DNA of 64,000 nucleotides from contig BSDZ01000020.1 of assembly GCA_030268105.1 (NCBI GenBank), forward strand, positions 1,628,001 through 1,692,000, read 5' to 3'. This document shows, one piece after another, positions 22,592 through 35,500 of this stretch (position 1 is the first letter of the stretch; each line of letters begins with the position of its first letter). The DNA is from Volvox africanus (Eukaryota > Chlorophyta > Chlorophyceae > Chlamydomonadales > Volvocaceae). Position numbers and translations under genes: made by a program. A model generated the notes under the pieces. That model saw only the letters and a program-made list of their open reading frames with translations. It had not been told where the DNA came from and ran no database searches.

Positions 22592-25191
22592 ATGAAGGCG
22601 ACCTTCCAACCCGATACCGCAAACTCTCACATATCAAGACTACTCATGGATACAGTGAGTGCAACTGTTGCATCATGCGCAGCGCTGCACCACAAGCAGC
22701 AAGAAGTCGATGGTTCCGCTTTTTCCGTCCAACCTGACTGCGTTACCTTTGCTCATTTTTAGGGTCTTTGGACTGTCTTTCTTTGTATTATACTTGCAGT
22801 TCTGAGTTGGTCGCTTGCTACGCAATTGTTATTCCTTACTTTGCCTACTATTACAATGGTCGAGCTCGTCACCCGTTCGCGCGCTGTGCATGTCCACCCT
22901 GCAGGAGGCCAGTACAAACTTAATTCAATGGATTGATATACTGGCTGGCTCAAATTGCGAGCCAGAGCCTCTGAGTCCCCAACCGTACGCGGTTGGCCTT
23001 TTTACGGCTTGTATCACCGCTGAAGACATGGAATGCGACGCGCCCATAGAGAGTGTTGCTTCATCACCGGGATGTGTACCTCCGACTGTTGCTCACAGTT
23101 GGCGAGTGGACGGCTGCGCGCTGTCGTCTTTCGTCCGAGATGAGTTGGACGAGCTGCTAGAAGGTGCGTGCGGATGTGTGTATTAACTATTTCCATTTAT
23201 TTTGTTTCGTAGATTCATTTAATATATGATGTCCAGATGCCGGCAACATGCCTGATATCTGCGGTTGCCGTATGCTTCCCAATCAAGTTAACCACGGACA
23301 CCCTGTCACCATGTTGCGACGGCCCTATATTTTTGTTCATTTTTGATTTTATTTTGATTTCCTAATCTTTGTCTCGTAAGATGGCGACGGGTCATACTCT
23401 ATGCGTCTTCTCAGCCGATGATGAAGTTACATTTCAACATTCATGCTTTGGCGTTAAAATACCACCTGAATTGAATCACAGTTAAATAAACGCCAGGAAA
23501 CACTTGCTGGGCTTAAGTGTCAAAAGAACGACCATATAATTCTTCCTGCTTCGTATGCCGTATGTGCCCAACCGCCGGTGTAATGCAGAGCTTGCCCAAG
23601 ACACTTCGTGTCCGTACATAAAACAGTTGACAATACCGAATCTCATGGTAGCGTGTGTGCCACAGCCAAATGACTATGGCCTCACGGGTGCCGCCGCTGC
23701 TACGGGACTTGGCGGGAGCGGCAGTCCCGGTGACTCAAGACATCCTCTGCAATCAACACTACTGGGCAACGAATCATTCCAGGGGCCGTCCACGGTGTCT
23801 TTCGCGTCCCCCGAATGTGCCGTACAGCTGACACCCTTCGTTAAAACCACCTCCATCAGCATGCTTCTGTCCTGCGGTACCTTGGAACCTGGATTTGAAT
23901 TCGGATCGGGATCCAGGCCATTTCCTGTTCAGCCGACAGCGGCAGATGCAGCGGCAGAAACTGCGGCAGTTGCAGGTTATCCTCCGGTGGCGGCCGATGG
24001 CACCGCGGCGGCCGCCCCAGCAGTGGCAGACGCAGCAGCAGCAACAGCAACAGTGAGAGCAGCGACGCTGCCGTGTGGCCGGTCGTTCCCCGGCGTACTC
24101 ACCAAGATGAATGTCAGCCGGAGCGGTGCGGGCGGTGAGTGGGCTGATGTCAGCAGCGACTGCATGATGCTTCCGTACACGACGCAACTCTCGCGGCGGG
24201 TCGCTTTGGGCCCGCCGTCAGTTCAACCACTCCAGGTTGGCGGCGGCCAAGGTGGCGCGGCCACGACCGGCGGCTTCACTGGAGATGGCGGCTGTTGCCC
24301 AGTGGTGGTCACGTATGTGCCGTACATTTACAGGCAACACCGTACGGATGCTGACATGCCAGCACGGGTGAAGGGGTATCCCATGCGAGTGAGCAGGGAT
24401 ACCACGGACTTTACCGACCAGCCCTCCCCAAAGGTACGGCCCGATACGACGCACGAAGCGCTGTTTGAATCTTGGCATGGATCCTGCTGGTCCGTAGATA
24501 AGTCTACAGGGAGGCTGTAATGCCCAAACCGGGTGTTTAAGTGCTAAAACACACCGTATCAATAGTACGGCTAATATTATGTGAATTTTCAACCGAAACG
24601 GCGCATCGTCGTAATACGGTTATAGTATACTGGAGGTGAAGGAGGTAATATGGTAAATCATTATATTACAAGCGCTTTGAAACCCGCAACCGTTGGCCGT
24701 TTGCTGTCCTGCAGGATGGTCAGTATGGGCGAGAACAGTGGCTCGTGAGGGGCCTGCGACGACTTCGCTCGATTGTAAAGATCCCGGTGAGCTCGGCTTT
24801 CATGAAGCCATGTACGACTACGACGGTTGCAGCGGTGGGAGTGGCGGACATACGGACAGACATTACATCGGGTGCATGTACCGCAGCTGCCGCCGCAGAC
24901 GCAGCGATGGGATCGGGATCAGGATGCGGACGTGACATTGACGACGCCGGCTGCACGAATGATCAGCATGGCGACAATTACTTTTGCCGCGGCGGCCGTA
25001 ATGCTAGCGGTAGCGGCAGTCGTGGTGGTGGCGGTGGCGTCGACACTGCCACATCAGCTGCTACATCAGCTGCCACATCAGCTGCCACATCAGCTGCCAC
25101 ATCAGCTGCTACAGAGGCCCTCAGAAGCCAGGTAGACACCCGAGAGTTGGTTTTGCCCTCTGATCCACGGGCGCTCTCTGTTTCTCTCTGA
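22592..25191 (+). CDS. Unrecognised protein, about 547 aa, four-exon model
   Basis: Exons 22592-22654, 22905-23163, 23589-24433 and 24715-25191 join in frame from ATG to TGA, and TGTAA follows 40 bases later at 25231-25235. The N-terminal third is acidic and Cys-containing (DELDELLEE at the exon 2-3 join). The middle is Ala/Gly-rich. Then come VVVTYVPYIYRQHR and, after the last intron, a basic DGQYGREQWLVRGLRRLR segment. The C-terminus has an Ala-Ala-Thr-Ser repeat from a 12-bp minisatellite. An alternative third exon, 23415-23485, would give a 130-residue protein ending at 23485 with TGTAA at 23578-23582; I prefer the long form because its final signal is well placed. The start may lie further upstream. 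Confidence 0.45.
25047..25111. repeat. 12-bp coding minisatellite (ACATCAGCTGCC type)
   Basis: About five tandem 12-base units, differing at one wobble position (GCC or GCT), encode the four-residue repeat AATS in the last exon of the plus-strand gene. The period is a multiple of three, so length changes would keep frame. Confidence 0.85.
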
Positions 25192-25230
25192 ATTACAATC
25201 GTGCTGTGAACTCTCTGAAACTCTCTAAAA

Positions 25231-25235
25231 TGTAA
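25231..25235 (+). terminator. TGTAA polyadenylation signal
   Basis: It lies 40 bases after the TGA at 25189-25191, the spacing expected for a volvocine gene. It is the main support for ending the preceding gene at 25191. Confidence 0.5.
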
Positions 25236-25366
25236 CTTCTTTTCGGCGTACGGCAGGTCATGTTGTTCGCAGCTCGCTTCAGGGGGATCCCGAGCAGGCG
25301 GAAGTCAATGTAGCCCCCTCTGCTCGGAGCTATAACTGCCACGCCGCACGCTACATTGTATGAAGG

Positions 25367-25613
25367 CAGGGAGGGAGGGAGGGAGGGAGGGAGGGAGGGA
25401 GGGAGTGACAGGGAGGGAGGGAGGGAGGGAGGGAGGGAGTGACAGGGAGGGAGGGAGGGAGGGACAGGGAGGGAGGAGGGGCAGGGAGGGAGGAGGATCA
25501 GGGAGGAGGGGCAGGGAGGGAGGGAGGGGCAGGGAGGAGGGGCAGGGAGGGAGGGAGGGACAGGGAGGGAGGGAGGGGCAGGGAGGGAGGGGCAGGGAGG
25601 GAGGGAGGGGGAG
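25367..25613. repeat. GGGA / GGGACA purine minisatellite
   Basis: About 250 bases of pure G/A repeat with scattered C, built from GGGA blocks separated by GACAG or GGGCAGG. The strand asymmetry makes it prone to triplex or G-quadruplex structure. The long open frames across it are artefacts. Confidence 0.9.
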
Positions 25614-28600
25614 AGGTTCGACGATCAATTTCATCAGACAGGTAAACCCCATCGGATAGGTCGCACATTTTTTGCCGGGTGTTGAGTTTGTTCTGTGTCT
25701 CGGTTTTATGCCGATTTCCATGCACACCTGGGTTATGCGTCGCGTTGGGTCGTGCCGGTATCTGTTCTCATTGACTGTCGGTAATTTGTTTGTTGCACGC
25801 AATGATTTGAGCTTGAATGGGTGCGCTTTTTGTGGTGGGTGGGTGTGATTGGCTGGAAGTTGCTGCTGCTTGGCGTTGCCAGACATGCAACATGTCTCGT
25901 TTTGCCGTATATTCAGTATGCAATTAAGACCTACACATACGCACACATACACACAAGGTCTCCTCCCCCCTCCTCCCAGCGTCAAGATATATGTCAAGAT
26001 AACACACAGGGATATGTGTGATACGTGAAAAGCACGAGAATACATTTTTCGATAAGGATGCCAATACGTACGCCTTGGCGTGGGAAGGACGCTATAGCAA
26101 CTGGTAACTGCAACGCATGGTGCCCACGTAGATGTAGAGGTAGAAGTGATGGCGGCGTCGAAGCTGATGTAGTGATGTCGATCACCGGTTTTGAATGTTT
26201 CGAGTTGTCGAAGGGAGGGGGGCGGAGGGTACATACACGAAGTGCAGGTGGTGCCGACACCGACCATCCCGGGAAGGGCAATAAAGGTAACCAAATAAAA
26301 TGCTGAAGTAGGGGCTCTGAACACTGTGCTCGAAACCATCCACGTATCTATATGTTTGGGCGGCTTTTGTGGTGGGCGTTGATGTATGCACAGCATTCAA
26401 ACGGTCCTTTGACATGATCACTTTAAGGTATGATGTCGTCATGTCTATCAAACATTTATATGCATAAATCCAATTAAAACCACGTCGTTATCATTATGCT
26501 GGCTTGGGTGATGTTGTGCCTTTTGTATGGCGCCGTTCATGATATCCCGTTAACCGTGTGGAGGATGTAGCATTCAACATCCAACGTCACGGTGCAATAT
26601 GTGTGCAGCAGGCGTTACGAGGCCTCATTCGGGTTGCACATGAAGTGCACATGTTTGCATGTTGTCACGGTCGTGATGTGACATATCGGGAAATGACAGG
26701 AGGCGGCTCGTTTGGCAGGTCGTTATGCAATGTGAGGATGCGTGCAAAGCTGCAAATCCGTTAAGGGGAGTGGATTATGTTGTCGTACCTTAAGAAACGT
26801 CGTATTTCGACACAATTATTACTTCTATCTTTCCTACATATATAAAATGGCATTTCGCTTGTTTGCCATGGATGAGGTAAACATGTCCTGAGGCATGCTC
26901 TGTTCTGTTCTGCCAGACCTTTCTGGCGCGCTTACTTATGTATCGTTCTTGAACTTAGCCAGGATAGAGCGGTTCGTTTGGGGGCGTTCTTACGCGATCC
27001 GTTCTTTTACTTTATAGCAGTCGTTTTGTATGGATGAATGGGATGAAACGAAAAGAAGAACCGTACTGTTACGATCATGAGGAGGATTGCTGAATAGCAT
27101 ATTTAAGTACAAGGAGGAAATTCCTTGCATCCTCCACGTCGATTCATCGTTTTGGGCGCTACTAATACTTAACATTGTTCTTATCTTCAGCAGAGATCCA
27201 CTAACCAATAAATAACCTAACCGGAGCTCTGCGTTGCCTGTCGTTAACGTGGTCTCTCAAGAAACAGGAGGGATCCGCATAACTTTACCTAAACTATAAC
27301 CAACTGATGCCTCTCGGGGCATCAGTTGGGTATAGTTCAGGTAGGTGGCGCTGGCGACAGGGTGTCGTTCATATGCTCAGCCCATGGCAGCTTTGCCGCA
27401 TGGCGAGCAAGATGGTGTTTATGACAGCGTGGCTTGCCTGTATCAGGAATAGACGAGGACAGAACTGGTATGGGTACTGGATGCGAATGTATCTCTGCGC
27501 GGAGCTGCCTCGGTTGAAGGCCACAAGCATGAAAATGACAATGATTGAACCCAACCCCTGCAACAAATGGCAGGACCAATTGAGCACCCCCTGGAGCAGC
27601 CAGGCATAAAATGACGAAGTTATCCTGAAGACATTGAAATCCCCCCCCCCTAATGGCAAGAGCTGAGTACTTTATCCACATATGTTAAATGACGATTATG
27701 ATAGTGATTATGTAAATGTCCGACAGTGCATGTAATAATGGAGTTCTGATGAGTTGTGACCGATGGAAAGCAGGGGATGGAAGTCGCCGTCATCACTGAA
27801 CAGCGACCCCTCTGCACCGTACGTCCTCGTCCACCAGTCGCTAGGCTGGTTTTGGGCCTTCGCTTAACCGATTTCGCAAATTAGTCGCATTTGTTCAATC
27901 GCCATCCCGCATAACTACGCTGCCACTACGAGAGAAAGCTATAAGCTGGCCCGTCGTTAAAAATCAGTAACATCACTTTACAGATTTAACTTCCGATCTC
28001 TTAGGGGCACACCCAGTTCCGCACTTCCGCCTGACAGAACTTAACCCTCACACGAGCACCAGCGGGACAAGACACACGTGCAACACCTTTTGGGGTGGGT
28101 GGTGCCAGGCGCATGAGTGCACATTCGTACCCAATCATAACCCTTACGTGACCCAAGACAGTCGCAGCAACTGCTCTAATCATATCTGAAGGATATCCGA
28201 AGGATTTGCCCAGACCGCCCCTGCCACACCCCACCTCGCCCAAAGCCCCAAACAGCACATATACATGGGGCACACGGGGCCGCCCCTCTCATGGGTCGTC
28301 CCTCTACACTCGCCGGCTACTGTTGTGCCTCATCTCCCATGCTGAATTTGCCACTGCTCTGGAGAGAAAACTTCTCACTTGCTCGGAAAGAATGCAGCCA
28401 AACCCCATCATGTAGCGCATAGCCAAAGGACGGCCATTCGGTAGAAAGCGAGATGAAACACATCTGCAAGTTTGTATGCTCTGCATCTGTATCTCAACAA
28501 CCCCATACACCCCCACTAGCCTTTCCCCAGATACCGATTTACACATCTCCTGAAGCTACGAACGGTACGGGCTTGCGCCCGCCCACAGCGAAACATGGCT

Positions 28601-29566
28601 TTGTAGTACCGTACCTCACATTACGGCTGCTTCCGGCGAACGAAGCAGGAAGCTTACTCAATACGCTGCATTCATAGTATGGAGAGGTCGAAGGTGTTCA
28701 CACACATGTTCACGCATTATCCCGGCGGAAGATCTAACCTACCATGCAGCGCATCGTTGTGTATCCCAGCGCCTTCAGCTTTTCTTGTCTGTTCCTGTGA
28801 GGCCCAATCCGTATGGAAGGTTAAGCTACCAAGGACGTGTACCTGTCAAAGAGGAAGCGGCAAGGCCTAATATTTTAATCCTCATGAGCAGCAAAGGCCT
28901 GATACTGTACACAGCCTCGTAAGGAGACTGCGACACGACCGCGAGACGTCTGAGGGTCTCCTACGGACCTGTGTGGGTCCTAAAGCTTCTAACCTTAAGA
29001 CTTTCAGTGCTAATCCTAAAGCTCCTTAAGGGAACTTTAATGCTACGCTCAGGCAAAGTGACCCTCGAAATCTCACCATTCCTCCGGGGACAGCAGGTTT
29101 CCAACGCGCGTCTAGGCCAAGCATGGAATCGGAAGCCCCTAAAAGCCCCTTAGCTTCATTCCCTCGCAGCTGTGCTTGAAGAGTGGGAGCTCAAGTTCTC
29201 GCACACGATTTTGTGGTCCTGTACAGACCGAACCGCACTGTCATAGGAAAGCAAACCCCCACAAAGACCCAAACCATAGCCTTTTCCATGCTGTCATAAC
29301 ATCCTTGTTCGTGGAACTGTCGGAACGGCTGGGGGATGCGGCTATGTGTCCAGAGTTCACACAGGCTCCTGCTTCTTACTGCCTACCCTCAGGATATTTT
29401 GCCCCCCTCTCCGTCTGGGAGTTTTTCAGTACCTCTAGATATTTGCATGCAAGCTGGGGACGAACAGAAAGGGCAGTGCAATGCCGGGGCCATTCGCCGG
29501 CTGCCAGAGTGCCGCTAACTTGCCATTTAGGCATCCGTCCCATCCTGAGTTGGACGCATATGCCTC
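25614..29566. other. Gene-poor region
   Basis: I find no gene that I can support. Short frames such as 26558-26764 (+) and 28001-28273 (-) have some protein-like stretches but lack clear starts, splice partners or family motifs. The region contains an imperfect hairpin at 27285-27344 and a C-run near 27643-27651. A minus-strand TGTAA at 28539-28543 is one possible, distant end for the LRR gene transcript. Confidence 0.4.
27285..27344. repeat. Imperfect 27-bp inverted repeat (hairpin, 6-base loop)
   Basis: The left arm 27285-27311 and right arm 27318-27344 are reverse complements except for about three mismatches. The core pairs ACCAACTGATGCC with GGCATCAGTTGG(G). It stands in a gene-poor region. 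It could be a small RNA foldback, a remnant of a miniature inverted-repeat element, or chance. Confidence 0.7.
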
Positions 29567-32500
29567 TTACATAAGCGAGCAGGCTCCGGCCCCCCCATCA
29601 GCCGCACCCGCTTCACCACCACCGGGCTCTGGAAGAGCTCCGCCACCACCGTCCCCTCCACCAGGCGCCTGATGGCCACCGCCGTCGTTGTGATCCTCAT
29701 CCTCATCTCTTCCCTCTTCGTCGTCCTCATCATGATGAAAGTCAAGACTGCCACCTACGCCTCCGCCTCCAACCTGCATCGCCGCGCCACCGGCCACCGC
29801 AATGCCGCCGGGCTGGGCATCGCCATCGTCGTCTCCGGCAACCCCACCATCCGGGGCAGCACCGCCAGGGCCAGCGTGCAATAGCCCCAAGAGACCTCCG
29901 AAGCCAACATGGACGGGAACCGCCGGCATACCTAGCACCGCGATGGCCATCCCTAGCGCAAGCTGCATGCCCATGTCGTTTAGGACAGCCATCATTTCGT
30001 CCGCCGGCTCGGCGCCGCCGTTCACACCGCCGTCAGCGTCAGCATCGCCACCACCAGGGTTAGCGCCATTGCCAGCAGCTGGCCCGTCCGCGCCTGCCGC
30101 GCCGGGTATCCCCTCGCCAGCATCCCCACCGCCATCGAATATATCCGCCAGTGCCGCGGCTGCGACCAAGGCAGCTGCGGCAGCTGGTCCACCAGCACCA
30201 TTGCCACCGCCACCACCAGCACCAGCAACACCACCGTGCAGGCCGTTTTGGCCACCGACTTCATCGGGTCCAGGTCCAGCTCCGCTCACCCGCACTCCTT
30301 CACCCATCAGACCATCCGATCTGAAGGTGATGGATATGAGCTTCATGGTGACACGCGTGTGCGGTAGATCCTGTGATAACGAACTGTACAGTTCCCGACT
30401 GATGGTGTGGGCATTATGCCGGCGAGGGACAGGTACTGGGGGCGATGGCGCCGCCGCTAGAGTTATCTGCTGAGCTCCGTTGTACTGCAAGGTTGTCACC
30501 AGCGGCCCTGATGGTGTCGGCAGCGAAGGATTTGCACCGTCGCCGATAAGGGCGGCCGCAGCTGACGAGTTAGCCGCTGCCGCCGTTCCACTGCTGCCGG
30601 AGGGGCCGGTCGGCGGCTTCCCGTTCTCATCATCTGAATCGTCGGGCATGAACTCCGTACCTTCTCTGGATCCCCAAGGTAAGCTGCGCCAACTGCGCTT
30701 AGTTGGCCGGTGAGATGGGACGGCTGTGCTGGGGCGCTTGCAAGCACTGTGGCCCTCCGTATTGGAGTCCGTCTCCCCCGCAGACGTTGACGGTCCGGCG
30801 GCAGCCGCCTCCACCAAAGCCGCCGACGACGATGGCGGCGTGCGTCCTGCCGCCGGCTCTGGTCTGACCGCGCCGCGCCGGCGGATGCGAGGCCCTGCTG
30901 TCGCGCGCGACTGCTCCAGCGGCAGCGATGGTGGAGGCGATGAAGGGAGCTCCGGCGGCGACGAAGTTTGAGGCACAGTTGCAGGGTCTTGGAGGGTGTA
31001 GTACCTGGTGTCCACAACCATGTGTAGCTTGAGCCACTCCAGGCGCTTGAGGGCCGTGAGACATGTTAGAGAGGGGACGCAGAGGTCCCATAGACCGTGC
31101 ACTATCAACTGGCTCAAACTGGGGAGCGCCTGTGATGGTCCGTGGGAACAAAAAATTGGAAGACGCGGGACGCTGGGAAGTTTCTAAACAATGAAACGAA
31201 TTAACGGCCGCAAAAGCTCCGAAACCGGGGAAGACCATGTACTGACGCTTGAGACGCTGGCAGTGGTAACGTGAACACTTCACAGGAGGTCGCTACACAG
31301 CATGCGGTTTGCCACAACAATGATGGACAAAACTGCGCCGTAAATTGAGCCTAGGCCAGGAAGATAACGTGCACCTGACCTCGGGTATCGCAGAACGCAT
31401 ATGGGTTATGTCGGTTACCATGTGGCCCCTACCACCCGCCTTCCAGGCTGTACATAAACACGTCGTCAGCCGAGGGAAAACCCAGCAAGCTGCCACGCAG
31501 TTCAATGTGCGACATGTTGCTGGCTCCACTTGGCTGGCGACGGCCGGCTATGATTCCGCTGTTTGTCTGTGTCTGAGTGTGTCTGTGTGTATGTTTGGTA
31601 ATGTGTACAGGGGCAGCATACCTTGCAAGATATCCAACTCTATTGACCGTCGTGCCCCTATGCTGCCGCTCACCTTAAGTCTTTATATTTGTAAGCCAGC
31701 CGGGCAAAAATCACATTTCAACCATATTGCACACAGGCACACGCGGAGCGAACTCACCGCCAGGTGCGGCACCATCGCCATCATGCCGTCACACGAGTGT
31801 GGGATGGGCAGCGACAACGACTCAAGCCGCGACAGACGAGCGATGTGGTGCAGGTCAGCCAGTAGGTCCGCGCAAGCTAGGGTCATGTGCAACCGGCGGT
31901 GGACCGCGTCGGGTGAGAAGGTCTCTTGCAGGCTCAACTGCGGGGCGGCATAAGTAAAAACATAACAATAGAAGTAAATACAATATGATCATAAATCACA
32001 AACAATAAACAAATAATAACAACAACAAATAATATATAAAATATACATAATAAATATATAAGAACAACAACAACAATATTACTGGAAATTATCGTAATTA
32101 CTTTCTAAAAAGGAGCCTTGGGAAAAGCAAGGAAATCTCATCCAGATAGAAACGAGGATATGGCGGTATGGATCAGGTTCGTGTTGACGACAGGGGACAA
32201 GGCTCGGGAATCACACTGGACCCGCCGAAGTGAATCAATTGCCATCAAGCAAACAGGGGACACGCTTTGGAAGCTGGCAACGAACGTCAGGACTTTGGAA
32301 CTTCTCTTTCCCTCCCCGTCAACCTAAAAACATACAGCATGCTCGCTCACCTCTACAATGCCCGGACAGCTATCCGCCAGCTGCTCCATGCTACTGCTGT
32401 TAATACTGTTTCGGAAGAGCGCCAACTGCCGTAAACTTGGCCCCAACGCCAGCTGATCTAAGGAGGACAGAGCGCAGCTGTGCAGCGACAGGTGGCAAAG

Positions 32501-35500
32501 CTTTGAGAGGCCAGGGGCAGGGACGGTGCCTGCGGTGACGCCGGACAAATAAATAGGAAAACGAATGTAGGGAATATGTGAAGGCCAACTGAAATTGATT
32601 ATTGAAGACAGGAATCCAGGTACCTATGGATAGTAACGTGCAATCATAGCCGTGGCTGGCGGCTTTCCTGTCCAGACAGCCATCATCGCACCTTGAAGTT
32701 TCATGTGCTGCATGTCCAGAGCCTCGAGACCCTCAGGGAGACATTCAACCTGCGACGAGGATCGGTGCCAGCAGGCCAAGTACGAAAGAGCCTCGCAACT
32801 TATCCTCCTGTTCCATGCGTGTGAGCTCCCCCATGCAATTCGTTGTGTTATGAAAAGTGGTTGTCCACTAATGCAATCAGCATCATTACGCTGTAATATT
32901 TGCAAGGCCAACATCAGAGCTTGCTTACGGCGTGATTTATAGAGTTTGCGACCCCGCCCTGTGCCTTTCTCTATAGCATCATCAACAACTTCGAATTCTT
33001 ACAGCCTTTTCAGAAACCCCGGTCTTAAACACCTCTACCACCTTACCAAGCGCCCGCTCTCTAGCTTGGCTAGAGCTGACGCTGCAATATGATTAAGCAT
33101 AACAGCTGTGTACGCACCTGCACAACTGCCTGCCTTGCCTGCAGGCAAGCATCCGCATCGCATTCATCCTCTTGTCGGTTCGCCAGGGAGAGGCACTTCA
33201 GGGTTGGTGGCAGCAGCGGTCCCAGTGTGTCGGGCAGATGCCCATGGATGACCAGTTCCTGGATGGTATGGGGCTGAAATCGGAACGGGCAAGCGATGCG
33301 TGTGCGCAAGTATCGGAAATCCCCAGGGCGATGGAAATGGAAAGGTATGCACGAGGGTATGGCATAAAGCCAGAAACACCAAGCAATGAAGGGCCAATCT
33401 CATGACATTAGGGGCCTCGCGAACGAGAAATGTGGTAAGGAGTAGAACCAGAGATCCGATGATGGAAGCTGCATGCCTCGTAAACGGAGTGGGACGAACT
33501 GCAATTGAAATTTGAGAGGAAGAGCCGCATAGCAGACCAGTACACTCCGCCTCTCGCCGCATCCTATCTTGAAAGCATCGTTTTGCCCTTCGTCGATTGG
33601 TGAGCAAGGCACCGCAACCAGAACATGCCGACAATATCATGCAGTAATTGTGACTGCAGTGATTGGTAACGGAGCTGCATACCTAAATGCATGTGGAAAG
33701 GTGTACCCTCTGGCTGCCTTTCCCTGGGCGACTCGAACTCTGCTTGGCGACGCACCTGGGGCCCGCTGGACACGCAGCCGAAGGACATGCGTCCCCCTCC
33801 AACATTCGTAGTCCCTTCCCCCTCCGACGACGAGTTACGGTGCTGCGGAATCTGCAAACGACGGACGTGGGGCCGTAAGTGAGGAGTACAAGAGTGAACG
33901 GAAGTAGCGACCGCAGGACGGAGAGCATGGTTGGCTTTCAGTAACATATGAGATGGGTTCATTTAGCACTAGTAAAATGTTGATTGGATGCAAGTGGCGT
34001 GGAGGGGCTCTTCAAGACGCTGCAGTACACGTAAGGGAGCTCCGCGGGTTAGCTAAGTGTTACTAGGGAAGTTGGGGTGTGATCAGAAGGTCAATCTAAA
34101 GGACAGAATCGAAATGATCAAATGGCCTATTAAACCGAACAAACGGAGGCGGCAAATAAATCCTTCCGCGCGCAGCTATGTGACGAACTTAGGTATGTCG
34201 ATGCCTGCTAATTGAATAGATAAACGCCGTTAGAACGGGACCCTGCAATCCTAAACGCCGTCGCAACTGCAAGTCACTAAAACAGCTCTAGGACAGGAGG
34301 TGAAGCGGTGGACATTACCAGCACTCGTTTGCTGACTTCGTATGCCTCCTGATTGGGACTCCACACCTGCATATACCCGAGCAAAACACGCCGAAACAGA
34401 CATTAGCAGAGGTTACAACACATAGGTGTCAACGGAATCTCCTACAGGAATCTGCTACATGATGCACGGCATCTCTTCCTATACACTTAGCCACATGACG
34501 TTAATGTCCTAAGTCGATGCACGAACGGTCTAATCCCGCGTGTAACCAAATAGATTCCACTGTCGCACCTCATCTCCACTCCACCGCGCTCTGCCAATCA
34601 CTGATAAAGGGGTTGCCAGTGTAAACCCTAACATTCTTTCTCTCTAAATCATTCGCTGCTAGTTACCTAGGCCCCGGACGCACGCCACGTAATACCAACA
34701 ACCACACCAACACTGCCATAGACAGGCCATAGATGCTAGGCCATCTACCATGCTCAAGAACTGACTGTTTCCTTTACAGTATAGTTACATATAGTATAGT
34801 TATATATACATACATATGTACATCTGTTTTACTACCCAACAATACATAATACAGGATAACTATTACTTACGTAAGAATATTGAATCAATACCTTAAAATG
34901 ACTTTAAACTTGACGATATTTTGCTATGGACTCTCCGTTAAGCACCGCGTGCTGCGCACCTGAAGCTTCCGTAATGTGATACGGGACGGACGTGCCGCAG
35001 AGCTGCCGCCACAGCCGCATGCGGAGCTCCCCACTTCTCCCAAGCTTGCTTGCGTCGCAGCAAGAGCTCTTAAAATCTCGGTGGCGACCCGGGGTTCGGT
35101 CCAGGTGGCATGCTGCAACACCAGGGACTGCACTGGAAGCACTGCCAGTAGCTCCTGAATCAGAAGGCCTAGGTCTGTGCGCACCTGTTCGTATAGCATA
35201 AGTGTACGCCAGTCCATCAAAGCACCAAATATTCCGCAAGGCTCACAAACTGTTAACCAATGGGGAATGCGACACAGAAAACATCCACCTGGTCCCTAAC
35301 CTGAATGTAAAACAGTGCAGAGATACCGAGGCGACGCGACAGCCACAGCATGGGCACGCCAATAGGATGCCACGTGTCATTGCCATCGCCCCAGTGCAGC
35401 TGCGTTCGCTGAGACACGTGCGCTCTCTTATCCCAGTCGTGATCCTGACAGGTTTGCACAGGAACCCTTAATGGCCATACGACCGAAGAGGCGCACGCTG

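Noticed and set aside
23415..23485. Alternative terminal exon giving a short 130-residue protein
   Set aside because: Phase-compatible and followed by TGTAA at 23578, but the longer four-exon model has a better end; kept only as an alternative.
25305..26396. 363-codon minus ORF, Pro/Ser-rich at its C-terminus
   Set aside because: Half of it is the GGGA minisatellite and the rest has no family match, splice partners or coding bias I trust.
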